A DNA stretch of 8,296 nucleotides from assembly GCA_002376325.1 (NCBI GenBank), contig DFMR01000110.1, forward strand, positions 1-8,296, in the 5' to 3' direction. The position numbers and the translations under genes were made by a program. This document shows, in pieces, positions 1-5,169 of this stretch. The notes beneath the pieces were generated by a model, which searched no databases, was not told the DNA's origin, and saw nothing but the letters and a program-made list of their open reading frames with translations. The DNA is from Proteobacteria bacterium UBA3588 (GTDB lineage Bacteria; Pseudomonadota; Gammaproteobacteria; Thiohalomonadales; Thiohalomonadaceae). The stretch's first letter is position 1. Every line of letters starts with the position of its first letter.

Positions 1-425
1 TAGGGGACGCCATATATGGCCAGTCCGCTGCGGCAACTTTCGTAGCGGATTCGGCGATTCAGGGTCGAGGCTGCGTCCCTTTCCCGTCGGGGAGCGGTGA
101 GCAGCTGAAGCCTTCTTCTCGATAGTTCCTCGATATCCCTCGGCCAGCGCGCCTGCAACCTGTCGACCGTATGACTCTCCGTCATCCGTTTTGGGTTTAG
201 CTCGTACGTTCAACTATCCGCTACGGTTCGTTAAACCGTTTTCATGTGTATGTGTTCGGAATCCTGCCCGATTCTTGCTGGCCGCCATGGACACGCGTCC
301 GTGTGCTTCGCTTGGTTGTTCGACTGACGCATGGCGTCGGGGCGGATGGATTTCCCAACCTCGACATAGTGTCGGGGGCGTTATTGGTTGCTACTTAATG
401 TGAGCTTGCTGAGCAACGCGGTAAC
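1..425. other. Left flank with no recognisable gene
   Basis: I find no convincing gene here. A 70-codon open frame at 191-403 (plus) starts with TTG, lacks a good ribosome binding site and has a composition that resembles no family I know. Visible small structures are a 12-bp perfect palindrome (GCCATATATGGC, 9-20), a possible stem between GGTTTA (194-199) and TAAACC (232-237), and a short hairpin CGACA-TAG-TGTCG (362-374). The stretch could be the decayed end of an upstream gene or an element boundary, but nothing in it identifies which. Confidence 0.4.
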
Positions 426-459
426 GCCGGCCTGTACCTATACAAGCACACAGGCCGGC
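426..459 (-). terminator. Hairpin terminator-like inverted repeat
   Basis: The arms GCCGGCCTGT (426-435) and ACAGGCCGGC (450-459) are perfectly complementary over 10 bp around a 14-nt loop. The hairpin begins 27 bp beyond the stop codon of the minus-strand gene at 487-789, where a transcription terminator is expected. Neither strand shows a T-run after the stem, so it is not a textbook intrinsic terminator. It may act as an mRNA 3' end stabiliser or need Rho. It could equally serve a gene entering from the left. Confidence 0.55.
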
Positions 460-486
460 TGACAGATCAGAAGTGTTGTCTGCACG

Positions 487-789
487 CTACCTCTGAAACT
501 CACGCAGTTGAGGTTTGGGACGCATGCCTGGATCCTGATATACGCGGGACGAGATCGGCTTGCCGTCCAGACAATCCTGATAGGCGTTCTGCATTTTCTC
601 GATATCGGCCTCTATCCATCCGCAGGTGCCGCCACCTAGTCTACATATCTTAAGTTCCTTCTGGTCCGTCTGTAGCGCCCGTTGGATGCGTCCGCAGTTG
701 GTGCTCGCCATGGCCAGGGCGCCCTGACTGAGCAACATCATGGCGGCGGTAGCCGCGGTGACAATAAATGCTTTGTACGGTGATTTCAT
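487..789 (-). CDS. Small exported protein with a symmetric four-cysteine motif
   Basis: This is a 100-residue protein of no family I recognise. Residues 1-26 form a signal peptide: lysine near the start, a hydrophobic core and an ALA cleavage motif, which predicts export to the periplasm. The mature part has exactly four cysteines, C32, C49, C56 and C73, spaced C-x16-C-x6-C-x16-C. The segments between the outer pairs are charged and look helical, so two antiparallel helices stapled by C32-C73 and C49-C56 is a reasonable inference. The last 25 residues are rich in proline and charge and are probably disordered. The start is supported by GGAGGA at 797-802, seven bases before the ATG. A sigma-54 promoter lies at 865-880 and a hairpin follows the stop. 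The gene is monocistronic and divergent from the NHL-repeat lipoprotein. The reading as a real gene is solid; its function is unknown. Confidence 0.85.
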   Translation of the reverse strand: MKSPYKAFIVTAATAAMMLLSQGALAMASTNCGRIQRALQTDQKELKICRLGGGTCGWIEADIEKMQNAYQDCLDGKPISSRVYQDPGMRPKPQLREFQR

Positions 790-796
790 TGCAATT

Positions 797-802
797 TCCT
801 CC
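797..802 (-). promoter_or_regulatory. Ribosome binding site of the four-cysteine gene
   Basis: GGAGGA on the minus strand sits seven bases upstream of the ATG at 789. It fixes the start of the small exported protein and argues against a longer minus-strand frame (786-1064) that runs through it. Confidence 0.8.
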
Positions 803-864
803 GTTGGAGATGTGGTCTATCCAGAGACCGTGAAACGGTGGTGCTCGATCTCGATAAGAGCTGT

Positions 865-880
865 TGCAGAAGCTGTGCCA
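865..880 (-). promoter_or_regulatory. Sigma-54 (-24/-12) promoter for the four-cysteine gene
   Basis: The minus strand reads TGGCACAGCTTCTGCA. Against the consensus TGGCACG-N4-TTGCW it has the invariant GG and GC at the correct spacing and two departures, A for G at position 7 and C for T at position 12. The expected transcription start is near 854, giving an untranslated leader of about 65 bases before the ATG at 789. Sigma-54 promoters need an ATP-dependent enhancer-binding activator, so this small gene is probably under conditional control. Confidence 0.75.
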
Positions 881-1383
881 TACGTATCAAATTGAATGAA
901 GTCACTAAAAACCAATAACATAGGAGGCGGGCGCGGTTATCTCGGCGCTTATTGAAGTGAAATGATTCCGTAAATGAAATTTGTCCGTGAAATTTTCGGG
1001 CATGATGGAAGCAATGAATGGCCGTTCGATAACCCGCTTTACCAACGGTACTACGCAAATTCAATCTGCCTGCGTCATTGCCGTTCAGTTCCGCATGAAT
1101 TTATGAAGCAGAGGTATCGTGCGCCGAACCAAGGAGTGGTCTGCTCAAGCTTTATGCCGAATCCAAAAGTCGCGTCAAGTTCGTCTGCGCACCGATGTTT
1201 AGGCCCGACTTCTCCTGAAGTTGCACAGCATCCGTATGCCTGGGTCACAAATCTACCCCCCCCTAATCCGTTGGCGGATAACCGCGTTCTCCTTGACGCA
1301 AAGACGCGGCACGTAATTCCAGAAGATGGCCGTCAAGAGCTATGTGGCGTGAGGGGATGTCGCGCACGCCGTTTGCCGGATAA
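881..1383. other. Divergent intergenic region, no convincing gene
   Basis: This is the upstream DNA shared by the minus-strand small gene and the plus-strand lipoprotein gene. A 144-codon plus-strand frame (974-1408) and overlapping minus-strand frames exist, but none has a good ribosome binding site, a signal sequence or a recognisable motif, and the plus-strand frame runs into the upstream element at 1384. The left part (958-993) has three copies of TGAAAT, at 958-963, 975-980 and 988-993, roughly 80-115 bp upstream of the minus-strand promoter, a typical distance for activator sites. A run of seven C lies near 1257-1263. The rest shows nothing I can assign. Confidence 0.5.
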
Positions 1384-1424
1384 ATACGCCTTCGAATTTC
1401 ACTATTGAAATTATTTCGAATTTG
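1384..1424 (+). promoter_or_regulatory. Putative enhancer-binding activator site, copy 1
   Basis: This 41-bp block begins 110 bp upstream of the sigma-54 promoter at 1494. It matches the block at 3526-3566 at 31 of 41 positions without gaps. It contains a perfect inverted repeat, AATTTC (1395-1400), six bases, GAAATT (1407-1412), and two TTCGAA words (1391-1396 and 1415-1420). Conservation, dyad symmetry and distance fit an upstream activating sequence for a sigma-54 activator. The identity of that activator is unknown. Confidence 0.6.
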
Positions 1425-1452
1425 CATTGAAACATTCTCCTGCACTCGTCGG

Positions 1453-1465
1453 TAATGCATTGATT
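1453..1465 (-). promoter_or_regulatory. IHF binding site
   Basis: The minus strand reads AATCAATGCATTA, a full match to the IHF consensus WATCAA-N4-TTR. It lies between the upstream element (1384-1424) and the sigma-54 promoter (1494-1509). IHF bends DNA at that place to bring the bound activator to sigma-54 RNA polymerase. Position supports the call as much as the motif does. Confidence 0.65.
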
Positions 1466-1493
1466 CAGTTGATAGTTGTCGACTTGTCCTGTT

Positions 1494-1509
1494 TGGCACG
1501 AGTGTTGCC
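1494..1509 (+). promoter_or_regulatory. Sigma-54 (-24/-12) promoter for the NHL lipoprotein gene
   Basis: The sequence TGGCACGAGTGTTGCC matches the consensus TGGCACG-N4-TTGCW at every position but the last. The expected transcription start is near 1520, about 80 bases upstream of the lipoprotein start. With the upstream element and IHF site it forms a complete sigma-54 control region. Confidence 0.9.
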
Positions 1510-1590
1510 ATGTCTCCTCCATAGCCACATTCAATCATTTTCGCAGCCAGCGCTTACATGTGAGCGGTCGTCACCGGCGACAGTGCCCAG

Positions 1591-1595
1591 AGGAG
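1591..1595 (+). promoter_or_regulatory. Ribosome binding site that leaves two adjacent starts
   Basis: AGGAG ends four bases before the ATG at 1600 and seven bases before the next in-frame ATG at 1603. The spacing favours 1603 slightly. The difference is one methionine and does not affect the signal peptide. Confidence 0.7.
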
Positions 1596-1599
1596 AAAT

Positions 1600-3510
1600 A
1601 TGATGGAACGACTGCAGCGCACCGCTCTTATGGGAGCGACGGTATTCCTAACGGTCGTTCTCGGCGCCTGTGGCGGCGGGGGGGGAGGGAACAGTACCTC
1701 CAGTGCTGCGATTCCTCTCATGGGGGGAACTGTGCAGGTCAATCCTTTGAGTTTGACCGGCAGTGACACCACACTGGCAGGCGACCCGGCTCATGTGGGT
1801 TTCAGCGATGGAATCGGTTCCGCAGCCAACTTCAACCAGCCCTACGCCGTTGCCACTGATGGTACCAATCTGTATGTGGCCGATTGGGCCAACCAAACCA
1901 TCCGCAAGGTCGATATTGCTACCGGTGCCGTCACCACACTGGCCGGTCAGCCCGGTGTCGTGGGGTCGGCAGACGGTATCGGTAGTGCGGCACGGTTTAA
2001 CTACCCTGCCGGTATCACCACCGATGGCACCAATTTATATGTCGCAGACAGCTACAATGCCGCCGTGCGCAAGATTGTGATCGCCACCGGTGCGGTTTCC
2101 ACCTTGGCCAGCTGGACGGTTACAGGCGGTTCTCCGTTCAATAATCCGCAAGGCATTACAACGGATGGCACCGATCTGTACGTGGCCGACACCGGTAACG
2201 ACACCATTCTCAAAGTTGTGATCGCTACCGGTCAGGTCACTACCCTGGCTGGACAGGCCGGTGTCGCAAGTTCCGCCGACGGCACCGGTACTGCGGCGAA
2301 TTTTAATCATCCGAAGGAGATTGTCATCGACGGCACCAACCTTTACGTTGTCGATTCTGGCGACTCTAAAATACGCGAGATTGTGATTTCCAGCGGCGTG
2401 GTCACGACGCTGTCTACTACTATGGGTACCATTTTTGGCGGCCTGTATGGCATCGCCGTCGATGCCGGCAACGGCTATCTGTATGTGAGCGATGCCTATT
2501 CGGTTCGTCGGATCGACATAAGTAACGGTAACGGTACCGTTCTCGCAGGAGGGACATCCGCCGGTTCTGCCGACGGTACCGGCACTGCCGCGAGCTTCCA
2601 TAATCCATACGGGATGACTACCGACGGTACCAATCTCTACGTGGCCGATACCGGCAACGACACCATTCGTCAAGTTGTAATCGGTACGGCGGCGGTGACC
2701 ACCCTGGCGGGACAGGCGGGCGGCAGCAGTGGCTCAGCTGACGGTACCGCTACGGCGGCGTCCTTTTATCAACCCGTCGGTATCACTACCGACGGCAACA
2801 ACCTTTACGTTGTCGATTCGCGCAACTGCACGATACGCAAGATCGTTATCGCCACCGGCGCGGTCACCACCTTGGCCGGCCAGACCGGGGTGTGGGGTGC
2901 CACCGACGGTGCCGGCAGCGCCGCGAGTTTCGGCTATCCGCAGGGTATCACCGCGGACGGCAGCGACCTGTACGTCGCGGACACCTATAACGACACCATC
3001 CGCAAGATCGTTATCGCTACCGGTGCGGTCACCACGCTAGCCGGGCAGGTTGGTGTGCACGGTTCCGCTGACGGCATCGGCACTGCGGCGAGTTTCTATC
3101 AGCCCTACGGCATCACCACCGACGGCACCAACCTGTACGTGGCCGATAGAAACAACAATACGATCCGTACGATTGTGATCGCCACCGGCGCAGTCACCAC
3201 GCTGGCCGGGCAGGCAGGCGTGTCCGGGTCGACAGACGGTAGCGGCAGCGCCGCAAGATTTATGGCGCCGGGAGATATCACTTGCGACGGCACCAACCTG
3301 TACGTGGCTGACACTGTGAACGACACCATACGCAAGATCGTTATCGGCACCGACGCCGTGACCACCCTGATCGGCAAGGCAGGGTATGACGGTTCCGCAG
3401 AGGGAAGCGGCGCCCAGGCACTGTTGGACAGACCTGCCGGACTCACTACCGACGGCCATAGCCTGTATGTGGTCGATTCCCTGAACAACGCCGTTCGCGA
3501 GGTCCAATAG
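1600..3510 (+). CDS. NHL-repeat (beta-propeller) lipoprotein
   Basis: This 636-residue protein starts with a lipoprotein signal peptide: Arg near the N terminus, a hydrophobic core and lipobox LGAC with the lipidated cysteine at residue 24. Six glycines and a Ser/Thr linker follow, then from about residue 57 to the end 11 tandem repeats of about 53 residues. The repeat core runs TTLAGQ, a Gly/Ala/Asp-rich turn, an aromatic and a proline, GITTDGTNLYVAD, N.TIRK and VIATGAV. That is the NHL-type propeller blade. Repeats 3 and 5 are shorter, lacking or reducing the ADGxGTAAxF segment, and the last lacks its final strand. NHL propellers usually have six blades, so 11 repeats could form two propellers with one shared or incomplete blade. 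The likely place is the outer membrane, with the propeller as a binding surface; the ligand is unknown. There is no PEP-CTERM or other sorting tail. A tract of eight G follows the lipobox codon. The gene has its own sigma-54 promoter. Confidence 0.93.
   Translation: MMERLQRTALMGATVFLTVVLGACGGGGGGNSTSSAAIPLMGGTVQVNPLSLTGSDTTLAGDPAHVGFSDGIGSAANFNQPYAVATDGTNLYVADWANQTIRKVDIATGAVTTLAGQPGVVGSADGIGSAARFNYPAGITTDGTNLYVADSYNAAVRKIVIATGAVSTLASWTVTGGSPFNNPQGITTDGTDLYVADTGNDTILKVVIATGQVTTLAGQAGVASSADGTGTAANFNHPKEIVIDGTNLYVVDSGDSKIREIVISSGVVTTLSTTMGTIFGGLYGIAVDAGNGYLYVSDAYSVRRIDISNGNGTVLAGGTSAGSADGTGTAASFHNPYGMTTDGTNLYVADTGNDTIRQVVIGTAAVTTLAGQAGGSSGSADGTATAASFYQPVGITTDGNNLYVVDSRNCTIRKIVIATGAVTTLAGQTGVWGATDGAGSAASFGYPQGITADGSDLYVADTYNDTIRKIVIATGAVTTLAGQVGVHGSADGIGTAASFYQPYGITTDGTNLYVADRNNNTIRTIVIATGAVTTLAGQAGVSGSTDGSGSAARFMAPGDITCDGTNLYVADTVNDTIRKIVIGTDAVTTLIGKAGYDGSAEGSGAQALLDRPAGLTTDGHSLYVVDSLNNAVREVQ
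1768..3507 (+). repeat. Tandem coding repeats of about 160 bp (11 NHL units)
   Basis: Eleven in-frame units, most of about 160 bp, share words such as those encoding DGTNLYVAD and IATGAVTTLAG. Units 7 to 10 are the most alike at the nucleotide level, suggesting recent duplication or gene conversion. Units 3 and 5 are the shortest and most divergent. Such an array can expand or contract by recombination between units without losing frame. Confidence 0.85.
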
Positions 3511-3525
3511 CGGCCTGTTCTGAAA

Positions 3526-3566
3526 ATGCGCCTGCGGATTTCGCTATGGCAATTGTTTCGCAATCG
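3526..3566 (+). promoter_or_regulatory. Putative enhancer-binding activator site, copy 2
   Basis: This block is the counterpart of 1384-1424 with 31 of 41 identical bases and no gaps. It begins 109 bp before its promoter, against 110 bp for copy 1. The central dyad is weaker here (GATTTC, six bases, GCAATT). It begins 15 bases after the stop of the NHL lipoprotein gene. The block also opens a 42-codon frame (3526-3654) that ends at the promoter; see findings. Confidence 0.6.
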
Positions 3567-3593
3567 TATCGCCGGCTTTCTCGAACACCGAGA

Positions 3594-3606
3594 TGACCAG
3601 ATGATT
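3594..3606 (-). promoter_or_regulatory. Degenerate IHF-like site
   Basis: The minus strand reads AATCATCTGGTCA, matching seven of nine fixed positions of WATCAA-N4-TTR. It starts 41 bp before the promoter's -24 box, exactly as the consensus IHF site does in the first control region. Position is the main support. Confidence 0.4.
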
Positions 3607-3634
3607 TGTTGGATTGTTTTTCATGTGCCCCGCT

Positions 3635-3650
3635 TGGCACATGCGTTGCC
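3635..3650 (+). promoter_or_regulatory. Sigma-54 (-24/-12) promoter for the envelope operon
   Basis: The sequence TGGCACATGCGTTGCC has both invariant dinucleotides at the right spacing and differs from TGGCACG-N4-TTGCW at two positions. The expected start is near 3661, giving a leader of about 85 bases before the ATG at 3746. The following genes are on the same strand and closely spaced, so this promoter probably serves them all. Confidence 0.88.
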
Positions 3651-3679
3651 ATAACAACATCAGTGCGGATGGAGTCAGG

Positions 3680-3703
3680 ATGATTTGGCCGCGCTGGCGG
3701 TAG
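3680..3703 (+). CDS. Possible seven-residue leader peptide
   Basis: Within the predicted leader of the operon, ATG at 3680 opens a seven-codon frame reading MIWPRWR and then TAG. GGAG at 3671-3674 lies five bases upstream, an acceptable ribosome binding site. Two tryptophans and two arginines in seven residues are unusual. It could be a translated leader that modulates the downstream gene, or chance. No clear attenuator hairpin pair was seen. Confidence 0.2.
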   Translation: MIWPRWR

Positions 3704-3735
3704 CGGATGAGGCGCGGCTTGATAGCAGAGACAAA

Positions 3736-3739
3736 GGGA
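3736..3739 (+). promoter_or_regulatory. Ribosome binding site deciding the first operon gene's start
   Basis: GGGA (within AAAGGGA) lies six bases before the ATG at 3746. An in-frame ATG further up at 3707 has only a weak GGCGG upstream and would put a charged 13-residue extension ahead of the signal peptide, so 3746 is preferred. Confidence 0.6.
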
Positions 3740-3745
3740 CTGCGC

Positions 3746-4366
3746 ATGATGCAACAGATGGTGAGGTGGGCGTGGGCGCTGTTGGTCTGTGCGTCGATGG
3801 CCGGTGCGCCCATTGCTTGGGGTGGCGCGCGTGGACCGCAGTGGACCATCGGCCGCGCGATCATCGCCCAAATGCGAAGCGCGATGTCGGCCGGCCCCAG
3901 GTTGTACCTGAAGCTGAGTTTGCGCAACACGGGTACGCCGGGGCGGATGCCGGTGCGCATCTATGGCCGCTGGACGCAGACACGTGCCGCGGGGGACAGC
4001 GGCGCAAGTCGTGGTGCCGGTCGGAGGGATGTTCCATGGCGCGGGTCGGGGACTGCCGGGCGCGGCACGGTTGCAGGAGGTCGATGGGCGATGCCGGGTG
4101 CGGCACCGCCACACGCGGAAGGCACCGCGGTATCGCCACGTTGGGGGACCCGCGGGGGCATTCATTCCGCAACGGCGACGCTGCCGCAGGGAATGCGTCT
4201 GCTGGGAAGCTACAGCCGCGAGGTGAGTCTGAATCAAACGACGATCCTCGAGGTGCCGTTGGCTGCGCTCGGCACCCCCGGGCGCGGTGTGACGCGGCTC
4301 GAAGTGGTGGTCATGACGGCGTCGCTGGTTACTGATCGTCAGTTCGTCGCGCTTGGTGCGAGCTAG
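3746..4366 (+). CDS. Exported beta-rich protein, first gene of operon
   Basis: The product has 206 residues and I do not recognise its family. Residues 1 to about 26 are a signal peptide (Arg7, then a hydrophobic core ending near PIAWG). Residues about 40-75 (PRLYLKLSLRNTG, VRIYGRW) and 145-206 (REVSLNQTTILEVPLAAL, GVTRLEVVVMTASLV) read as alternating beta strands, as in an immunoglobulin-like sandwich. The middle, about residues 80-140, is a Gly/Ala/Arg/Pro-rich stretch of a different character. There the +1-shifted frame encodes a more protein-like strand (AAQVVVPVGGMFHG near 3999-4040) with higher GC at third positions, so a pair of compensating frameshifts is possible. It is the first gene after the sigma-54 promoter, 60 bases before the CsgG-like gene, and may work with that protein in the periplasm or outer membrane. 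Gene reality is likely; function is not known. Confidence 0.7.
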   Translation: MMQQMVRWAWALLVCASMAGAPIAWGGARGPQWTIGRAIIAQMRSAMSAGPRLYLKLSLRNTGTPGRMPVRIYGRWTQTRAAGDSGASRGAGRRDVPWRGSGTAGRGTVAGGRWAMPGAAPPHAEGTAVSPRWGTRGGIHSATATLPQGMRLLGSYSREVSLNQTTILEVPLAALGTPGRGVTRLEVVVMTASLVTDRQFVALGAS

Positions 4367-4413
4367 CGGATGCGGGCCGGCGGCGATGACGGAGTTGTTA
4401 TCAGTGAATAGAC

Positions 4414-4418
4414 AGAGG
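4414..4418 (+). promoter_or_regulatory. Ribosome binding site deciding the CsgG-like start
   Basis: AGAGG lies eight bases before the ATG at 4427. A GTG at 4418 is in frame and overlaps this site, so it is better read as part of the ribosome binding site than as the start. Confidence 0.7.
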
Positions 4419-4426
4419 TGAAGCCA

Positions 4427-5164
4427 ATGTTTCTCAAACAGATGCGTATGCCCATGCGGATTGCGGGCGGTGTGTTGGCGGCGACGGCGGTATTGGGTCT
4501 TGCCGGTTGCGCGGGAGCCAGTCGTCCGCATGTCGACCATTCGGTAACGAGCCGGGAATTGGCCAGTCTGCCGCCGCTGCGCGGTCCGGCGAAGAAGGTG
4601 ACCATTTACCTATTCACCAGCAGCGTGCCCGAGGTCTCCGCGGGCGCCGCCACCGATATGTTCAGTACGGCGCTAATCAAGTCGCATCGTTTTGCGGTGC
4701 TTGAGCGCCAGCGTCTCAGCGAAGGCGTTTTGCGCGAAAAGCAGATGAACTCGCAGGGCATGACCAACGGCAATACCGGCCAGGCGGTGTTGACCGGCGC
4801 CGACTACGTGTTTCACGGCACGGTCAGCGAGGCCAATACCGGCGCCTCCTCTAACGGTGTCGGCGCAACGGTGCGTGGGTTGGGTGTCGAGACCAGTAAC
4901 CAGAAGGCGGTGATCGCTGTGGACGTCAGGGTGGTCGATGCGCATAACGGCGCGGTGCTCGATGCAGTGGATGTCCGCCGTGCGGTCAAGGAGGGTGGCG
5001 TAGGGGTTTCCGGGATCGGGGCTTTTATCCAGAGCTTCACCAACAAGGATCTTCAGGGGGCCGACGTCAGCGTCAATCATGAGCATAAGGAGGGCGTGGA
5101 TCGGGCACTGCGCGAATGCATCGAGGAGGCGGTCTACCAGGTCGCCAAAGACTTCAGCCGCTGA
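4427..5164 (+). CDS. CsgG/HfaB-family outer-membrane lipoprotein
   Basis: The product has 245 residues. Residues 1-28 are a lipoprotein signal with a perfect lipobox LAGC, the lipidated cysteine being C28. The body carries CsgG-family landmarks in order: VTIYLF (58-63), a helix ending ALIKSHRFAVLERQRL (82-97), GVLREKQM (100-107), TGADYVFHGTVSEAN (123-137), and the strand-turn-strand AVIAVDVRVVDAHNGAVLDAVDV (161-183), with a final helix (222-243). CsgG forms an oligomeric outer-membrane channel that secretes curli subunits, and HfaB anchors holdfast. From memory of E. coli CsgG, the segment between the first strand and the first helix is about 12 residues shorter here and appears to lack the Tyr/Asn/Phe constriction loop. 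No curli subunits are nearby, so this is a family member with another substrate or a non-channel role. It ends five bases before the next ATG. Confidence 0.88.
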   Translation: MFLKQMRMPMRIAGGVLAATAVLGLAGCAGASRPHVDHSVTSRELASLPPLRGPAKKVTIYLFTSSVPEVSAGAATDMFSTALIKSHRFAVLERQRLSEGVLREKQMNSQGMTNGNTGQAVLTGADYVFHGTVSEANTGASSNGVGATVRGLGVETSNQKAVIAVDVRVVDAHNGAVLDAVDVRRAVKEGGVGVSGIGAFIQSFTNKDLQGADVSVNHEHKEGVDRALRECIEEAVYQVAKDFSR

Positions 5165-5169
5165 CCATT

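Noticed and set aside
191..403. Plus-strand 70-codon frame near the left edge
   Set aside because: TTG start without a supporting site; cannot be linked to any family or to a transposase remnant.
974..1408. Plus-strand open frame of 144 codons between the divergent genes
   Set aside because: No ribosome binding site, signal peptide or familiar motif, and it crosses both upstream regulatory zones.
1600..3510. PEP-CTERM surface protein, given sigma-54 control and NHL repeats
   Set aside because: The C terminus ends within the last propeller repeat, with no PEP motif, membrane segment or basic tail.
3526..3654. 42-codon plus-strand frame in the second control region
   Set aside because: No ribosome binding site, it lies upstream of and runs through the sigma-54 promoter, and the corresponding block at 1384 has no start codon. 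Kept only as an alternative reading of the duplicated block.
4057..4072. GGCAC...TTGC word resembling a sigma-54 promoter inside the first operon gene
   Set aside because: The GG-to-GC spacing is three bases too short for a -24/-12 promoter.
3446..4540. Long minus-strand open frame of 364 codons
   Set aside because: It lies antisense to the end of the NHL gene, the second control region and the first operon gene. Its composition is Arg/His/Pro-rich with no motif, as expected for a shadow frame in GC-rich coding DNA.
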